From: Streptomyces sp. SM1
GTDB lineage: Bacteria > Actinomycetota > Actinomycetes > Streptomycetales > Streptomycetaceae
Length of the DNA: 42,049 bases
Reading direction: 5' to 3'
Assembly (NCBI RefSeq): GCF_002910825.1
Contig: NZ_NEUB01000724.1
Span: 1-42,049, forward strand
The translations under genes and the position numbers were made by a program. Numbering within the stretch: the stretch's first letter is position 1; each line of letters starts with the position of its first letter. Below the pieces are notes generated by a model, which saw nothing but the letters and a program-made list of their open reading frames with translations, had not been told where the DNA came from and did no database searches. This document shows positions 18,304 through 26,896 of this stretch, in pieces.

Positions 18304-21285
18304 TCACGCGCCCCTCTGCTGCTGAACTGCTGCGCCGCCGGAAGTGGCGGCCGGTGCGAGGACCCCGATCACTCGCACCATGGATTCGCCCTGGGTGGCC
18401 AGCTGCTCGATGAGCTGCTCGACCTCCACCGCGGTCTTCTGCACGCGGTTCTCCTCGTGCTGGCGTCGGATGCCGCTGAAGCTGAGCTGTTCGAAGGCCG
18501 AGAAGCTCTCCCTCTTCCAGGCTTCCAGTCGCTTCTCGTACTCCACGAGCTGTTCGATCAGCGGGGTCTCCTGCTCGGCGCGCAGTTCCGCCAGGTGCTC
18601 GCGGGTCGCCTGGACCGCCGCCGGAACCAACGCCTGCAAGGCGTCCTTGTCCCCGGTAAAGGGGCGATTGAGCATCCCCGGCTCGACCCCGGCCCGCCTG
18701 AGCACGCCCACCAGGTCGTCGTCGAACTTCGGCGTGCCGTTCTCCAGGCCCGTTACGCAGGTCCAGGCCAGTACCGTCGGGTGGCCCTTGGCGTTGGAGT
18801 ACATGCCCTGGGTGAGGAACACCGGCTCGCTGACGTCCGCGGTGATGAGGGGTGCCGTGTTGCGGGTGAGCTTGACGAGGACCTTGTCCGTCAGCCACTC
18901 CACCACCGGGTGTTGGTCCGTGAGGTAGCTGACGTCGGGCCAGCCGGACGTCTCGGCGCGTTGCTGCTTGGTGAGCGCACCCTTGCGGCGGTTGCCGCTG
19001 CGTTCGCGGGCGCGGTCCAGGCGGTCCTGGCCGAACTCCTTGTCGAAGGTGACCCTGAGCTGCTCCAGGACGCCCCGCTCGTCGAGGTACGACTTGGGCA
19101 GGACCAGCAGGCGGCGCTGGAGCTCCCGGTCCGGGGTGAAGACCATCATCTTGGGGTGGTCGTCGCTCCAGTGCTTGCCGATGCGCTGCTCCGGGTTGTC
19201 GTAGACCTCGTCCAGGGCCTCCTCGACGAAGGCGCGGGTCGACGCGAAGAGCTGCGGCACCTGGTATCCCGTGGAGTCGCTCTCGGGGGTGTGGTCAGCC
19301 AGGAATGCCTCGAAGGGGTCCAGCGGGGCCGGCGGGACAACCGTGTCGAAGGGCTCGTCCCCGGCCAGGAGGCGTTCGACGATCTCGACCCGCTCGGCGT
19401 CCTCGTCGCGCAGCCCGAGGATGGAGGCGGCCTCACCGAACGCGCGGTGGACCTCGTCCTCGCGCTCCAGCAGGCGCTGCGAGACGGCTCGGTCGGCCGA
19501 GGGGCGGTCGGGGTCCTCGTCGTCGGTGAGCAGCAGCAGGGCGCGGATCTCCGGGGGGTCCTGCTGGCCGTAGCGGTCGATGCGGCCGTTGCGCTGCTCG
19601 ATGGTGATCAGCGACCACGGAAGGTCGTAGTGGATCATCTGGTGGCACTGGCGGTGCAGGTTGACGCCCTCGGCGGCGATGTCGCCGGTGAGCAGCACCC
19701 GTACGTCGCTGTCGGCGAGGCCGAAGTCCTTGACGGTGCGCTGCTGCTCGTCGTCGGAGAGGCCGCCGTGGAGCTGGCGGACGGCGCCGCCGGTCTTGCC
19801 CTTGCCCGGGGTGAAGCCGAGGGCCGAGGGCAGGGTGTCCTGCAGTATCTGGAGCGTGGCGCGGCGCTCGGAGAAGATCACGACGCGTTCAGTGGACTTG
19901 GGGCCGACTTTGACCTTCTCCTTGAGGACCTTCACCAGTTCCCGGAACTTGGCGGACTCCTCGATGTCGATGGCCTCGGCGAGCGTGCCGAGGCTGACCA
20001 GGGCGTCGCGCTCGGCCTGGCGCTCCTGTGCCTGCTTGCTCTCGTCGATGCGGTTGATCCGGTTGGTGACCGTTTCGACGAGCGCCGAGTGGGAGGAGAG
20101 GAAGGACTTCAACAGGGTGTAGGGGAAGAGTCGCGCGCCCTTGCCGGTGACGGGGGCCGTACGGCCGTCCTTCGGGTGGATCCAGACGTCGTACAGCTCG
20201 TCGAAGACCTGCTGCTCGGCCGGGGTCGCCGTGCAGTCGACGGTGATAGGTTCCTCGCGGGTGGCCCACTTGTGGCCGATCTCGGCGGAGACGTCGGGGG
20301 ACATCTTGTGCCGCCGGATGTAGAGGTGATCGAGCTGCGTCTCGTCGTAGTCGCTGGTGTTGGGGATCGCCGTCGGGTCGAGGAGGCTCAGCAGCTCGCC
20401 GAAGGACTCCCGCTGACCGTTGTGCGGGGTGGCGCTGGCCAGGATCAGGGCGTCGGTCTTCGGTGCGAGGAGCTGGGCGAGGCGGTTGTTCTTCGTGCCG
20501 GTGTTGATCAGCTTGTGCGACTCGTCGATGACGACGGCGTCCCAGGTGACCTGCATGAGGTGGCTGCGCCAGCGGTCGGACCGCAGGGTGTCGATCGAGA
20601 TGATCGCCCGCTTGTAATAGGAGAAGGGGTTACGGCCGGCCGGAATGTCGTTCTTGATCCGCTCGATGCCGGCCGAGTCGAGCCGTACGACGGGGATCGC
20701 GAAGCGGGTCCACAGCTCGTGCTGGAACTGCTCCAGGATGTGCTTCGGCGTGACCACGAGGATGCGCTCACCCCGCCCGCGCCGGATCAGCTCGGACAGC
20801 AGCAGACCGACCTCGAGGGTCTTGCCGAGGCCCACCGCGTCCGCGATCAGCAGCCGGGGGCGCAGGGCGCGCAGGGCCGCCTTGGCGGGCTCGCGCTGGT
20901 AGGCGAGGTCGTCGACCAGGTGGGTGCCGACGGTGGCGAGGCGCTGCTCGGACAGGGGCAGCGGGGTCTTGCGGATCAGCGCGTCGATGAACAGGCGCGA
21001 GCGACGGCACTCGGGCGAGGGGTCGGGGTCGAGCTCGGTGTCCTCGGGGCGCAGCGGGGTCACCCGGTCGAGGTCCTCGTGGGCGAAGAAGACCGCCCGC
21101 TGGTCGCGGACCAGGGCGGAGATGCCGCGCACGTCCAGGCGGGTGCCGTCGTGCTCGGTCTCGGCGACCTCCACGACCAGCCAGTCCTCGTTGCGGGCCC
21201 GGACCTGCATGCCGGGGGCGAACCGGGTACCGCCGGATGTGTCGCCCGAAGCGTTGCCCGGGGCGTTGTCGGCGACGGTGGCCAT
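18304..21285 (-). CDS. drmD: SNF2-family helicase, DrmD-like
   Basis: A 993-residue SF2/SNF2-type ATPase. The N-terminus has a small beta-rich domain (FAPGMQVRARNEDWLVVEV). Walker A is DAVGLGKT (149-156), DESH box 254-257, SATPHNG motif III, a helicase C lobe with VIFSERRATL, and motif VI QRNGRIDRYGQ near 563-573. The long C-terminal region is partly coiled (RAEQETPLIEQLVEYEKRLE). The ATG at 21285 has AAGGAGA nine bases upstream, the best ribosome site in the block, so this is probably its first gene. Size, motifs and position ahead of a large adenine methyltransferase match DrmD of class 1 DISARM, which uses ATP hydrolysis against incoming phage DNA. RapA-like helicases are the nearest alternative. 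Confidence 0.78.
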   Translation of the reverse strand: MATVADNAPGNASGDTSGGTRFAPGMQVRARNEDWLVVEVAETEHDGTRLDVRGISALVRDQRAVFFAHEDLDRVTPLRPEDTELDPDPSPECRRSRLFIDALIRKTPLPLSEQRLATVGTHLVDDLAYQREPAKAALRALRPRLLIADAVGLGKTLEVGLLLSELIRRGRGERILVVTPKHILEQFQHELWTRFAIPVVRLDSAGIERIKNDIPAGRNPFSYYKRAIISIDTLRSDRWRSHLMQVTWDAVVIDESHKLINTGTKNNRLAQLLAPKTDALILASATPHNGQRESFGELLSLLDPTAIPNTSDYDETQLDHLYIRRHKMSPDVSAEIGHKWATREEPITVDCTATPAEQQVFDELYDVWIHPKDGRTAPVTGKGARLFPYTLLKSFLSSHSALVETVTNRINRIDESKQAQERQAERDALVSLGTLAEAIDIEESAKFRELVKVLKEKVKVGPKSTERVVIFSERRATLQILQDTLPSALGFTPGKGKTGGAVRQLHGGLSDDEQQRTVKDFGLADSDVRVLLTGDIAAEGVNLHRQCHQMIHYDLPWSLITIEQRNGRIDRYGQQDPPEIRALLLLTDDEDPDRPSADRAVSQRLLEREDEVHRAFGEAASILGLRDEDAERVEIVERLLAGDEPFDTVVPPAPLDPFEAFLADHTPESDSTGYQVPQLFASTRAFVEEALDEVYDNPEQRIGKHWSDDHPKMMVFTPDRELQRRLLVLPKSYLDERGVLEQLRVTFDKEFGQDRLDRARERSGNRRKGALTKQQRAETSGWPDVSYLTDQHPVVEWLTDKVLVKLTRNTAPLITADVSEPVFLTQGMYSNAKGHPTVLAWTCVTGLENGTPKFDDDLVGVLRRAGVEPGMLNRPFTGDKDALQALVPAAVQATREHLAELRAEQETPLIEQLVEYEKRLEAWKRESFSAFEQLSFSGIRRQHEENRVQKTAVEVEQLIEQLATQGESMVRVIGVLAPAATSGGAAVQQQRGA

Positions 21286-21378
21286 CGGCGGTCTCCTTCG
21301 ACTGCTGCACTGCTTGCTACTGCGTTGTCCGGGTGTACTGGGTCCCGCTGATGCGGGGGAAGACTTCCGAGCGAGAGC

Positions 21379-22464
21379 TCAGCCGCCGTAGTCGCCGCGT
21401 CGGTCCTCGATACGGCTGCGCCATCGGGCCGCCCAGCGGTCCGGCATGACCTCCGGTTCCGGCTCGGCGACCGGTGCGGTCACGGCCGGCCGCAGGAGCG
21501 GTACGGCGTCGGGCTCCGCCTCCGAGGCGTCGTCCGGTTCGACGTCCGGCAGCGACTCCGGAGCCGGTGCCCGTACCGGCTCCGCCTGGTGCTGGAGGAC
21601 GCCCGCGAGGAACGCCTCCGGCAATGGCGGGTAGGCCTGCGCGTCCGTCGGCACACCGGAGTCGAGCAGGCGGCCCATGGCCTCCTCCAGCACGCTCTGT
21701 GCCGTCGGCCGGTCCTCCACGTCGTAGGACAGGGTACGGGTGACCAGGTCGGATAACGCGGTCGGGAGCCCGGTCAGGTCCGGCTCGATGTCCAGCGTCC
21801 GCTGTACGGGCATCTGCGCGTAGAAGGGGACGTGGCCGGTCGCGGCGTGCACCAGCGTCGCGCCGAGGCTGTAGACGTCGGCCGCCTCACTGGCCCTGCG
21901 GGAGTCCTTGGCCTGCTCGGGTGCCATGTAGGCGAGGGTTCCGAGCGCCGCGCTCGCCGTGGTGAGGCCGGTGCCACCGTGGACATGACTGATGCCGAAG
22001 TCGATGACCCGGACCCCGTCCGCCGCGACCAGGACGTTGGCGGGCTTGAGGTCGCGGTGCAGCAGCCGCACGGAGTGGATGTGCATCAGGGCGTCCGCCA
22101 GTCCGGCGGCCAGCCACCACGCGCCGATCTCGCTGACCGCTCCGTGCTGGTCCAGCAGTTCCAGCAGCGACGGGGCATGTATGTACTGGGTGGCGATCCA
22201 CGGTGTGTCCGCGTGCGGGTCGGCGGCGACCAGGGCGGCGGTGTGGAAGCCGCCCACACGCTGGATCGCCTCCAGTTCCAGGGCGAAGCGCCTGCGGAAG
22301 TACTCGTCCTCCGCGAGCTGCGGCCGGACGACCTTGACGGCCACGGGGCGGGTCGAGCGGTACCCGAGGTACACCACGCCCATCGCGCCCTGGCCCAGTC
22401 GGCCATCCAGCCGGAAGCCGCCGATCCGCCTGGGATCGCCCGCCCTGAGCGGCTGCAGCACCAT
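21379..22464 (-). CDS. Cytosolic Ser/Thr protein kinase (PknB-like catalytic domain)
   Basis: A 361-residue Hanks-type kinase. The Gly-rich loop is GQGAMG (24-29), catalytic Lys44 (VAVKVV), HRDLKPAN 136-143, DFG 155-157, and MAPEQ as the APE motif. After residue 260 the chain is acidic and Pro/Ala-rich, with no transmembrane segment and no PASTA or sensor domain. The ATG at 22464 (MVLQPLRAGDPRRIGG) gives the usual start of Streptomyces kinases; the frame is open to 22533, so the start is not certain. It lies 93 bp upstream of the DrmD-like gene on the same strand. Whether it belongs to the defence unit, as PglW does in Pgl/BREX-2, or is an ordinary regulatory kinase cannot be decided here. 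Confidence 0.88.
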   Translation of the reverse strand: MVLQPLRAGDPRRIGGFRLDGRLGQGAMGVVYLGYRSTRPVAVKVVRPQLAEDEYFRRRFALELEAIQRVGGFHTAALVAADPHADTPWIATQYIHAPSLLELLDQHGAVSEIGAWWLAAGLADALMHIHSVRLLHRDLKPANVLVAADGVRVIDFGISHVHGGTGLTTASAALGTLAYMAPEQAKDSRRASEAADVYSLGATLVHAATGHVPFYAQMPVQRTLDIEPDLTGLPTALSDLVTRTLSYDVEDRPTAQSVLEEAMGRLLDSGVPTDAQAYPPLPEAFLAGVLQHQAEPVRAPAPESLPDVEPDDASEAEPDAVPLLRPAVTAPVAEPEPEVMPDRWAARWRSRIEDRRGDYGG

Positions 22465-22607
22465 TCCCCCCACACTGTCCCGACCCGAGCGGACAAAAGC
22501 GAGGTTATCAGCGGCTCGGTTCACTGTTCCCACACATCCGGAGACTGGCCCTTCCTCGCGGACGCAGTGGTCACGGGCGGGCTACAAGATGTGTCGGGCG
22601 AACCGGG

Positions 22608-22826
22608 TCAGACCTCGTCACCGGGGCACGCGGCGAAGTCGGTGAACGCCGTCCACGCGGCGGGAGTCACAGTGAGCGCGGGGCCGGTGACGATCTTTGA
22701 GTCGCGGATGTGGACGGCCTGCCGCGAAGCGGCCACTTCCACGCACTGGCCGCCCTCGGCACCGCTGTAGCTGCTCTTGAACCACCGCAGGTCCTGGGCC
22801 ATGGGCGTGATCCCTCGGGCGTTCAT
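22608..22826 (-). CDS. DUF397 family small protein
   Basis: A 72-residue protein of the DUF397 family, abundant in Streptomyces. The signature is visible: DLRWFKSSYSGAEGGQCVEV, then VHIRDSK, then a Trp/Phe-containing end (AWTAFTDFA). Its ATG overlaps the XRE regulator stop (ATGA at 22823-22826), the standard arrangement for DUF397/XRE-DUF5753 pairs. Some such pairs are described as small antagonist/regulator pairs affecting development. A closer ATG (MAQDLRWF) eight codons in is an alternative start. Confidence 0.9.
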   Translation of the reverse strand: MNARGITPMAQDLRWFKSSYSGAEGGQCVEVAASRQAVHIRDSKIVTGPALTVTPAAWTAFTDFAACPGDEV

Positions 22827-23635
22827 AGCTCCCTCAGCAACTTCTCGATGTAGGCCAGAGACTCACACGGGGTGAGGGCCTGCGCACGGATGATCCCATA
22901 GCGGGCGGCAAGTGCGCGGACCTCTTCGCGAGAAGTCACCAGTGTGCTACGTCCTTGCGCTTCTGTGTAGCCGAACTGCTCGCCTCCCTTACAGGAGAAC
23001 ACCGTGAACCCGCCGTCCACGCCGGCGTTGTCCTCACGATCGAGCGGCATGAGTTGAACCTCAACGTTGCGCTTCTCTCCAATCAGAAGGATCTGCTCCA
23101 ACTGTCCCCGCACTACAGACGTTCCGCCGAGTCGCCGCAGCAGTACGGACTCCTCCATGACGAAACTGAACAGGGGAGCCGGCCACTTGTTGAGGATTTC
23201 CTGGCGAGCCAGACGCGCCGCTACCCGCTCTTCAATCGTCTCCTCCTTCAGGAGCGGTCGGCGCATGCGCAACACCCCACGCGTGTACTCCTCCGTCTGA
23301 AGGAGGCCGTTGACCATGTGGGTGTCGTACACCTGCAACTCGACCGCCTCGGCCTCCAGCCGCGCCGCATCCCGGAAGAACGCCGGATACCGCGCCCGCG
23401 CGACCTCTTCCTTCATCGCCCGCAGGACGCCCCCGGCGTCCAGTACCTCGTCCGCCTTGTCGATCAGCTCGGGTTTGGGGATGCGCCGGCCGAGTTCGAC
23501 CGACGTGATCTGGTCCTCCCCGTAACCGAGCCGGGACCCCAGCTCCCTCCGCGTCAGCCCGGCCCGCTCCCGCAGGAGCCTCATCTGCCGCCCGAAGCAC
23601 CGCAGGAAGCTCGCCCCGTCGTCCTGTTCCACCAT
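22823..23635 (-). CDS. XRE-family regulator with DUF5753 domain
   Basis: About 270 residues. The N-terminal helix-turn-helix covers RERAGLTRRELGSRLGYGED with the recognition helix around QITSVELGRRIP. The C-terminal two thirds match DUF5753: YDTHMVNGLLQTEEYTRGVL, then VMEESVLLRRLGG, then LMPLDREDNAGVDGGFTVF. The ATG at 23635 is chosen because GGAGG lies eight bases upstream; a GTG at 23665 would add ten residues. It is divergent from an ATP-binding protein gene and coupled to DUF397 downstream. Proteins of this type act as pathway-specific regulators of development or metabolism; the target is unknown. Confidence 0.9.
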   Translation of the reverse strand: MVEQDDGASFLRCFGRQMRLLRERAGLTRRELGSRLGYGEDQITSVELGRRIPKPELIDKADEVLDAGGVLRAMKEEVARARYPAFFRDAARLEAEAVELQVYDTHMVNGLLQTEEYTRGVLRMRRPLLKEETIEERVAARLARQEILNKWPAPLFSFVMEESVLLRRLGGTSVVRGQLEQILLIGEKRNVEVQLMPLDREDNAGVDGGFTVFSCKGGEQFGYTEAQGRSTLVTSREEVRALAARYGIIRAQALTPCESLAYIEKLLREL

Positions 23636-23682
23636 GCCCGCCGCCTCCGGCACCTCATCACCCACGGTTCTGATACGCGGCC

Positions 23683-23836
23683 GTACAGGACGGAACCGTG
23701 TACGCAGCGCACTGACTCACGCTACGCGCAGTGATGAACGGCTGGTCCCCCGAACGCCCACACGTTCCCTCGTACGAGAACTCGCCTCTGTGTGTACGCA
23801 CTTGGCAGCCACCTGTACAGCCCCAGCCAGTACAGG
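23683..23836. promoter_or_regulatory. Divergent control region with repeated GTAC motifs
   Basis: The 247-bp gap between the XRE gene and the ATP-binding gene holds six GTAC motifs (near 23683, 23700, 23772, 23794, 23815, 23830). The last two form an inverted repeat CCTGTAC (23812-23818)/GTACAGG (23830-23836) with an 11-base spacer. Such symmetrical repeats suit autoregulation by the XRE protein. Core promoter elements are not clear. Confidence 0.45.
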
Positions 23837-23882
23837 CGTTTCCGCTGGTCAGCGCCGCATCGCCTTCGGCAGGCTCGCCGCC

Positions 23883-24335
23883 ATGAGAACCTCGGACACC
23901 ACCACCGCACAGGCACCGGAAGTCCCGGCCTCCCCAGACGAGTTCGCCATGCAGTTCACCTCCACCCCGCGCGGTGCCCGTCTCGCCCGGCGTCTCGTCT
24001 CGCACCGGCTCGACCAGTGGGGGCACCCGTACGACTCCCCCATCAACGAGACCCTGACCCTGATCACGGCCGAACTCACCTCCAACGCCGTGCGGCACGG
24101 CCACGTCCCCGGCCGGGACTTCCACCTCCGGCTGACCGCGACCCCGGACGTACTCCGCATCGAAGTGACGGACACCCGCACCGAACAGGTGCCGCCTTCC
24201 TCCGTCCATGAGGCGCCCGGTGACGCGGAGTCGGGCCGGGGACTGCTCCTGGTGGCCCGGCTGGCCACCCGCTGGGGCACCGACCCGCGACCCTCCGCAC
24301 CCGGCAAGACCGTCTGGGCGGAGTACGCCCCGTAG
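23883..24335 (+). CDS. ATP-binding protein (GHKL/HATPase, RsbW-like anti-sigma type)
   Basis: A 150-residue single-domain GHKL ATPase. The N box is TAELTSNAVRHGH, followed by RIEVTDTR (G1-like Asp), then ESGRGLLLVARLATRWG (G2 region) and a final KTVWAEY strand. This is the standard Streptomyces anti-sigma/RsbW-like ATP-binding protein found divergent from XRE-DUF5753/DUF397 pairs. The ATG at 23883 gives the usual length; the frame is open further upstream but that part lies over the control region. Its partner sigma or anti-anti-sigma factor cannot be named. It stops 8 bp from the convergent Hsp70 stop, with no terminator visible. Confidence 0.87.
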   Translation: MRTSDTTTAQAPEVPASPDEFAMQFTSTPRGARLARRLVSHRLDQWGHPYDSPINETLTLITAELTSNAVRHGHVPGRDFHLRLTATPDVLRIEVTDTRTEQVPPSSVHEAPGDAESGRGLLLVARLATRWGTDPRPSAPGKTVWAEYAP

Positions 24336-24343
24336 ACACCGGC

Positions 24344-26842
24344 TCAGCGCGCCGTTCTCCGCGGATGCACGGTCTTGCGCTCCGGAGTGCTGAACTCGTC
24401 CAGCGCCCGGCGCACCTCCTGATAGAGGTCGGTGATCCGGGACTTGGCCGCGTCCGCGCCCGCGAGATCCCCTCGGTGCACGGCTTCGGTCAGTCCGTCG
24501 CCGGCCTGCTGGATGCGCTGCTGAAGGGCGGCGTTCACTCCGTTGTGCGAAGCGAAACTCAAGGCGTTCATCACCCGGAACAGGTCCGTACCGAGTCGGC
24601 GCCGGATACTCATCACCTCATCGGCGATCTTGTGCCCGCGCTCGAAGTCGGCGGCCTCGCGCGCCACCCTCAGGGCGGTGCGGTGACGCCGCATCGCCTC
24701 CAGATCCTCCTGGGGCATCAGGTCGGCCACGTGCTCCGGGTAGCGGTACGAGAGGGCCGAGGCCGAACGGATGTTCTGCTGACGTTCCAGCAGGACGTCC
24801 GCCTCCTCCAGGAGGGTGTCCAGGGAACGTCCGGGTGCCTCGCCGCGGACGACCCGCTCCAGCGCGTTCGCCGTCTCGGCCAGGACCGCGTTCTCCGCCT
24901 GCCTGAGCTCGTGGCGCCAGTCGGCGAGGAACGTCTGGAACCGGCCGTGTGCCTCCCGTGCCCGTCGGCGGAACTCCGGAGGCATCGGGTTGCGCCGGAA
25001 GGCGGCCGCGCTGAACGAGGCTCCGTCGAGCCGGGTCTCCACGCGGATCGAACGGTCCTGGTCGAGGTGCACGGCGATGGTGAGCACCTTCGTGCCCGCG
25101 GTTCCCTCGGTCATCTCGTACAGGGCGACGCCGCAGAGGTCGTTGCGCTCGGCGGGCTGAAGGTCGCCCTCGTGCAGGGCGATCTCCAGCATGTCCCCCG
25201 GATCGGCGGTGACCTGGAAATCGTGCCGGACAGGCTGCTCCGTGGGGTAGCGGGTGCCCGCCTCGATCAGGATTTCCAAGGTGCCGTCACTGGTGCGGAC
25301 GCCGATGGGGCGGGGCGTCACGTCGGACGGTGCCGCGACGGGCAGTTCCGCGTTGCAGTGGGAGCACCAGGCAAGACCCGGGTGATTCACGAGTGCGCAC
25401 TTCTGACACTTCAGACCGCCGCCGTCGCGCAGCGCGGCTCCGCACAGGTCGCACTCCAGCGCCTCGGGGTCGTTCTCCTCCGCGCATTCCCTGCAGACGA
25501 CCGGGGACGGCGCCGGCCGTTCCGCCGCGAGCCCGGTGAGGTCGGACGCACAGACGGGGCAGGTCTCCGTGTCCTCGGGAGCGGGTACGTGGCACGCCGG
25601 ACACTCCACCGTCGGGGCGCCCACCAGCGGGGCGGCGCACTCGGGGCACACATCGGCGTCCAACGGGCACGCCGCGCGGCATCCAGGGCACTCCAGCTCC
25701 TCGACGAGCGCCGACTGGACGGCGGCACCCAGCGCCACACACGTCATGGGATCCACGTCCGTGCGCAGCTTCTCGCGGCCGAAGACCTCCGCCAGTCGCT
25801 CCCGCACCAGCGGGATGGCACTCGAGCCGCCCACCAGGAGAACCTGGTCCATGTCCTCCGGGCGCAGCGAGGCCCCGGCCACGGTGCTCAGGACCAGCCG
25901 GACGGTCTCCTCGATCCTGTCGGAGACGAGAGCCTCGAACTCCTTGCGGTCCACGGTCTCCGAGAGGACCACGCCGGAAGCGCCGAGCGTCGGGACGATC
26001 ACCTCGGTCGAGGACTCCGCCGACAGGTCGATCTTGGCGCGCTCCGCAGCCTTGCGGATCTTCGCGGCATCGCCCGGCCACGGTTCGTGTCCGGGGTGAC
26101 GTGCATCGAGGAGTCCCCGGAGGCGGCCGGCCAGACTGTTGTCGAAGTCCGTACCGCCGAGCAGGTTGTCCCCGCCCACACCGAGCACGTCCATCACGCC
26201 CGGCATCAGGGTGAGGATGGAGACGTCGAAGGTGCCGCCTCCCAGGTCGTAGACGAGGACGGTTGCGATGTCCTCCTCCGTCGCGCGTCCGAGGCCGTGG
26301 GCGAGCGCCGCGGACGTGGGCTCCGACAGCACCCGGACGACGTGGAAGCCGGCCAGTCTGCCCGCTTCGCGGGTGGCGGCGATCTGCCGTTCGCCGAAGT
26401 AGGCCGGGGCCGTGATCACCGCGCGGCCGAACTCCGTACCGAGGCGGTCCTCGGCGTTCCGCTTGAGCCGCCGGAGGATGATCGCGGAGATCTGGACGGG
26501 GGTGTAGCGGTACTCTCCCAGCCGGATCAGAACGCCGCCGTCCGGCCCCTCGGTGATCTCGGGACCGCCGTCTCCCATGCGGCCGAGGGCCTGCTGCACC
26601 TTCTCGTCCCTGAACTGACGCCCCATGAGGCGCTTGACGGTGGTGATCACGCGCGTGGCGTCCCTCTCCACCCAGTTCAGCGCCTCCTGCCCGACGAGGA
26701 GCCCGGCGTCCGCGGTGAGGCCCACGGCCGAGGGAGTTCCGCTGCCCTCCGGGGTGTCGGACACCACTTCCGGTTCGCCGTCCTTGAGCCAGGCCACGAC
26801 CGAGTTGGTGGTGCCGAGGTCGATTCCGAGGGTTCTGAGCAC
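24344..26842 (-). CDS. Hsp70-family protein with four internal zinc ribbons
   Basis: An 832-residue protein. Residues 1-380 are a complete Hsp70 ATPase domain: GIDLGTTNSVV phosphate-1 loop, VYDLGGGTFDVS (phosphate-2), VLLVGGSSAIPLV adenosine motif. Residues 385-496 then hold eight CxxC knuckles (CPGC/CPEC, CPAC/CPVC, CREC/CDLC, CQKC/CSHC), that is four zinc ribbons, in place of the usual short linker. About 505-600 resembles the beta substrate-binding domain (LEILIEAGTRYPTEQ start), and 600-832 is helical with no EEVD-like tail. The GTG at 26842 has AGGAA upstream. It is the last gene of an operon with GrpE-like, J-like, TPR-like and PLD genes. It differs from housekeeping DnaK (no ribbons, about 620 residues), so a specialised chaperone is likely. 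Confidence 0.88.
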   Translation of the reverse strand: MLRTLGIDLGTTNSVVAWLKDGEPEVVSDTPEGSGTPSAVGLTADAGLLVGQEALNWVERDATRVITTVKRLMGRQFRDEKVQQALGRMGDGGPEITEGPDGGVLIRLGEYRYTPVQISAIILRRLKRNAEDRLGTEFGRAVITAPAYFGERQIAATREAGRLAGFHVVRVLSEPTSAALAHGLGRATEEDIATVLVYDLGGGTFDVSILTLMPGVMDVLGVGGDNLLGGTDFDNSLAGRLRGLLDARHPGHEPWPGDAAKIRKAAERAKIDLSAESSTEVIVPTLGASGVVLSETVDRKEFEALVSDRIEETVRLVLSTVAGASLRPEDMDQVLLVGGSSAIPLVRERLAEVFGREKLRTDVDPMTCVALGAAVQSALVEELECPGCRAACPLDADVCPECAAPLVGAPTVECPACHVPAPEDTETCPVCASDLTGLAAERPAPSPVVCRECAEENDPEALECDLCGAALRDGGGLKCQKCALVNHPGLAWCSHCNAELPVAAPSDVTPRPIGVRTSDGTLEILIEAGTRYPTEQPVRHDFQVTADPGDMLEIALHEGDLQPAERNDLCGVALYEMTEGTAGTKVLTIAVHLDQDRSIRVETRLDGASFSAAAFRRNPMPPEFRRRAREAHGRFQTFLADWRHELRQAENAVLAETANALERVVRGEAPGRSLDTLLEEADVLLERQQNIRSASALSYRYPEHVADLMPQEDLEAMRRHRTALRVAREAADFERGHKIADEVMSIRRRLGTDLFRVMNALSFASHNGVNAALQQRIQQAGDGLTEAVHRGDLAGADAAKSRITDLYQEVRRALDEFSTPERKTVHPRRTAR

Positions 26843-26896
26843 TTCGGGTTCCTGTTCTGCGAGTGGACGGTGCGGGGCGAGGACACGCGGGAGGGA

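Noticed and set aside
24344..26842. Housekeeping DnaK operon
   Set aside because: Zinc ribbons, lack of the usual C-terminal end, an HPD-less J protein and PLD/TPR neighbours all differ from the dnaK-grpE-dnaJ-hspR locus of Streptomyces.
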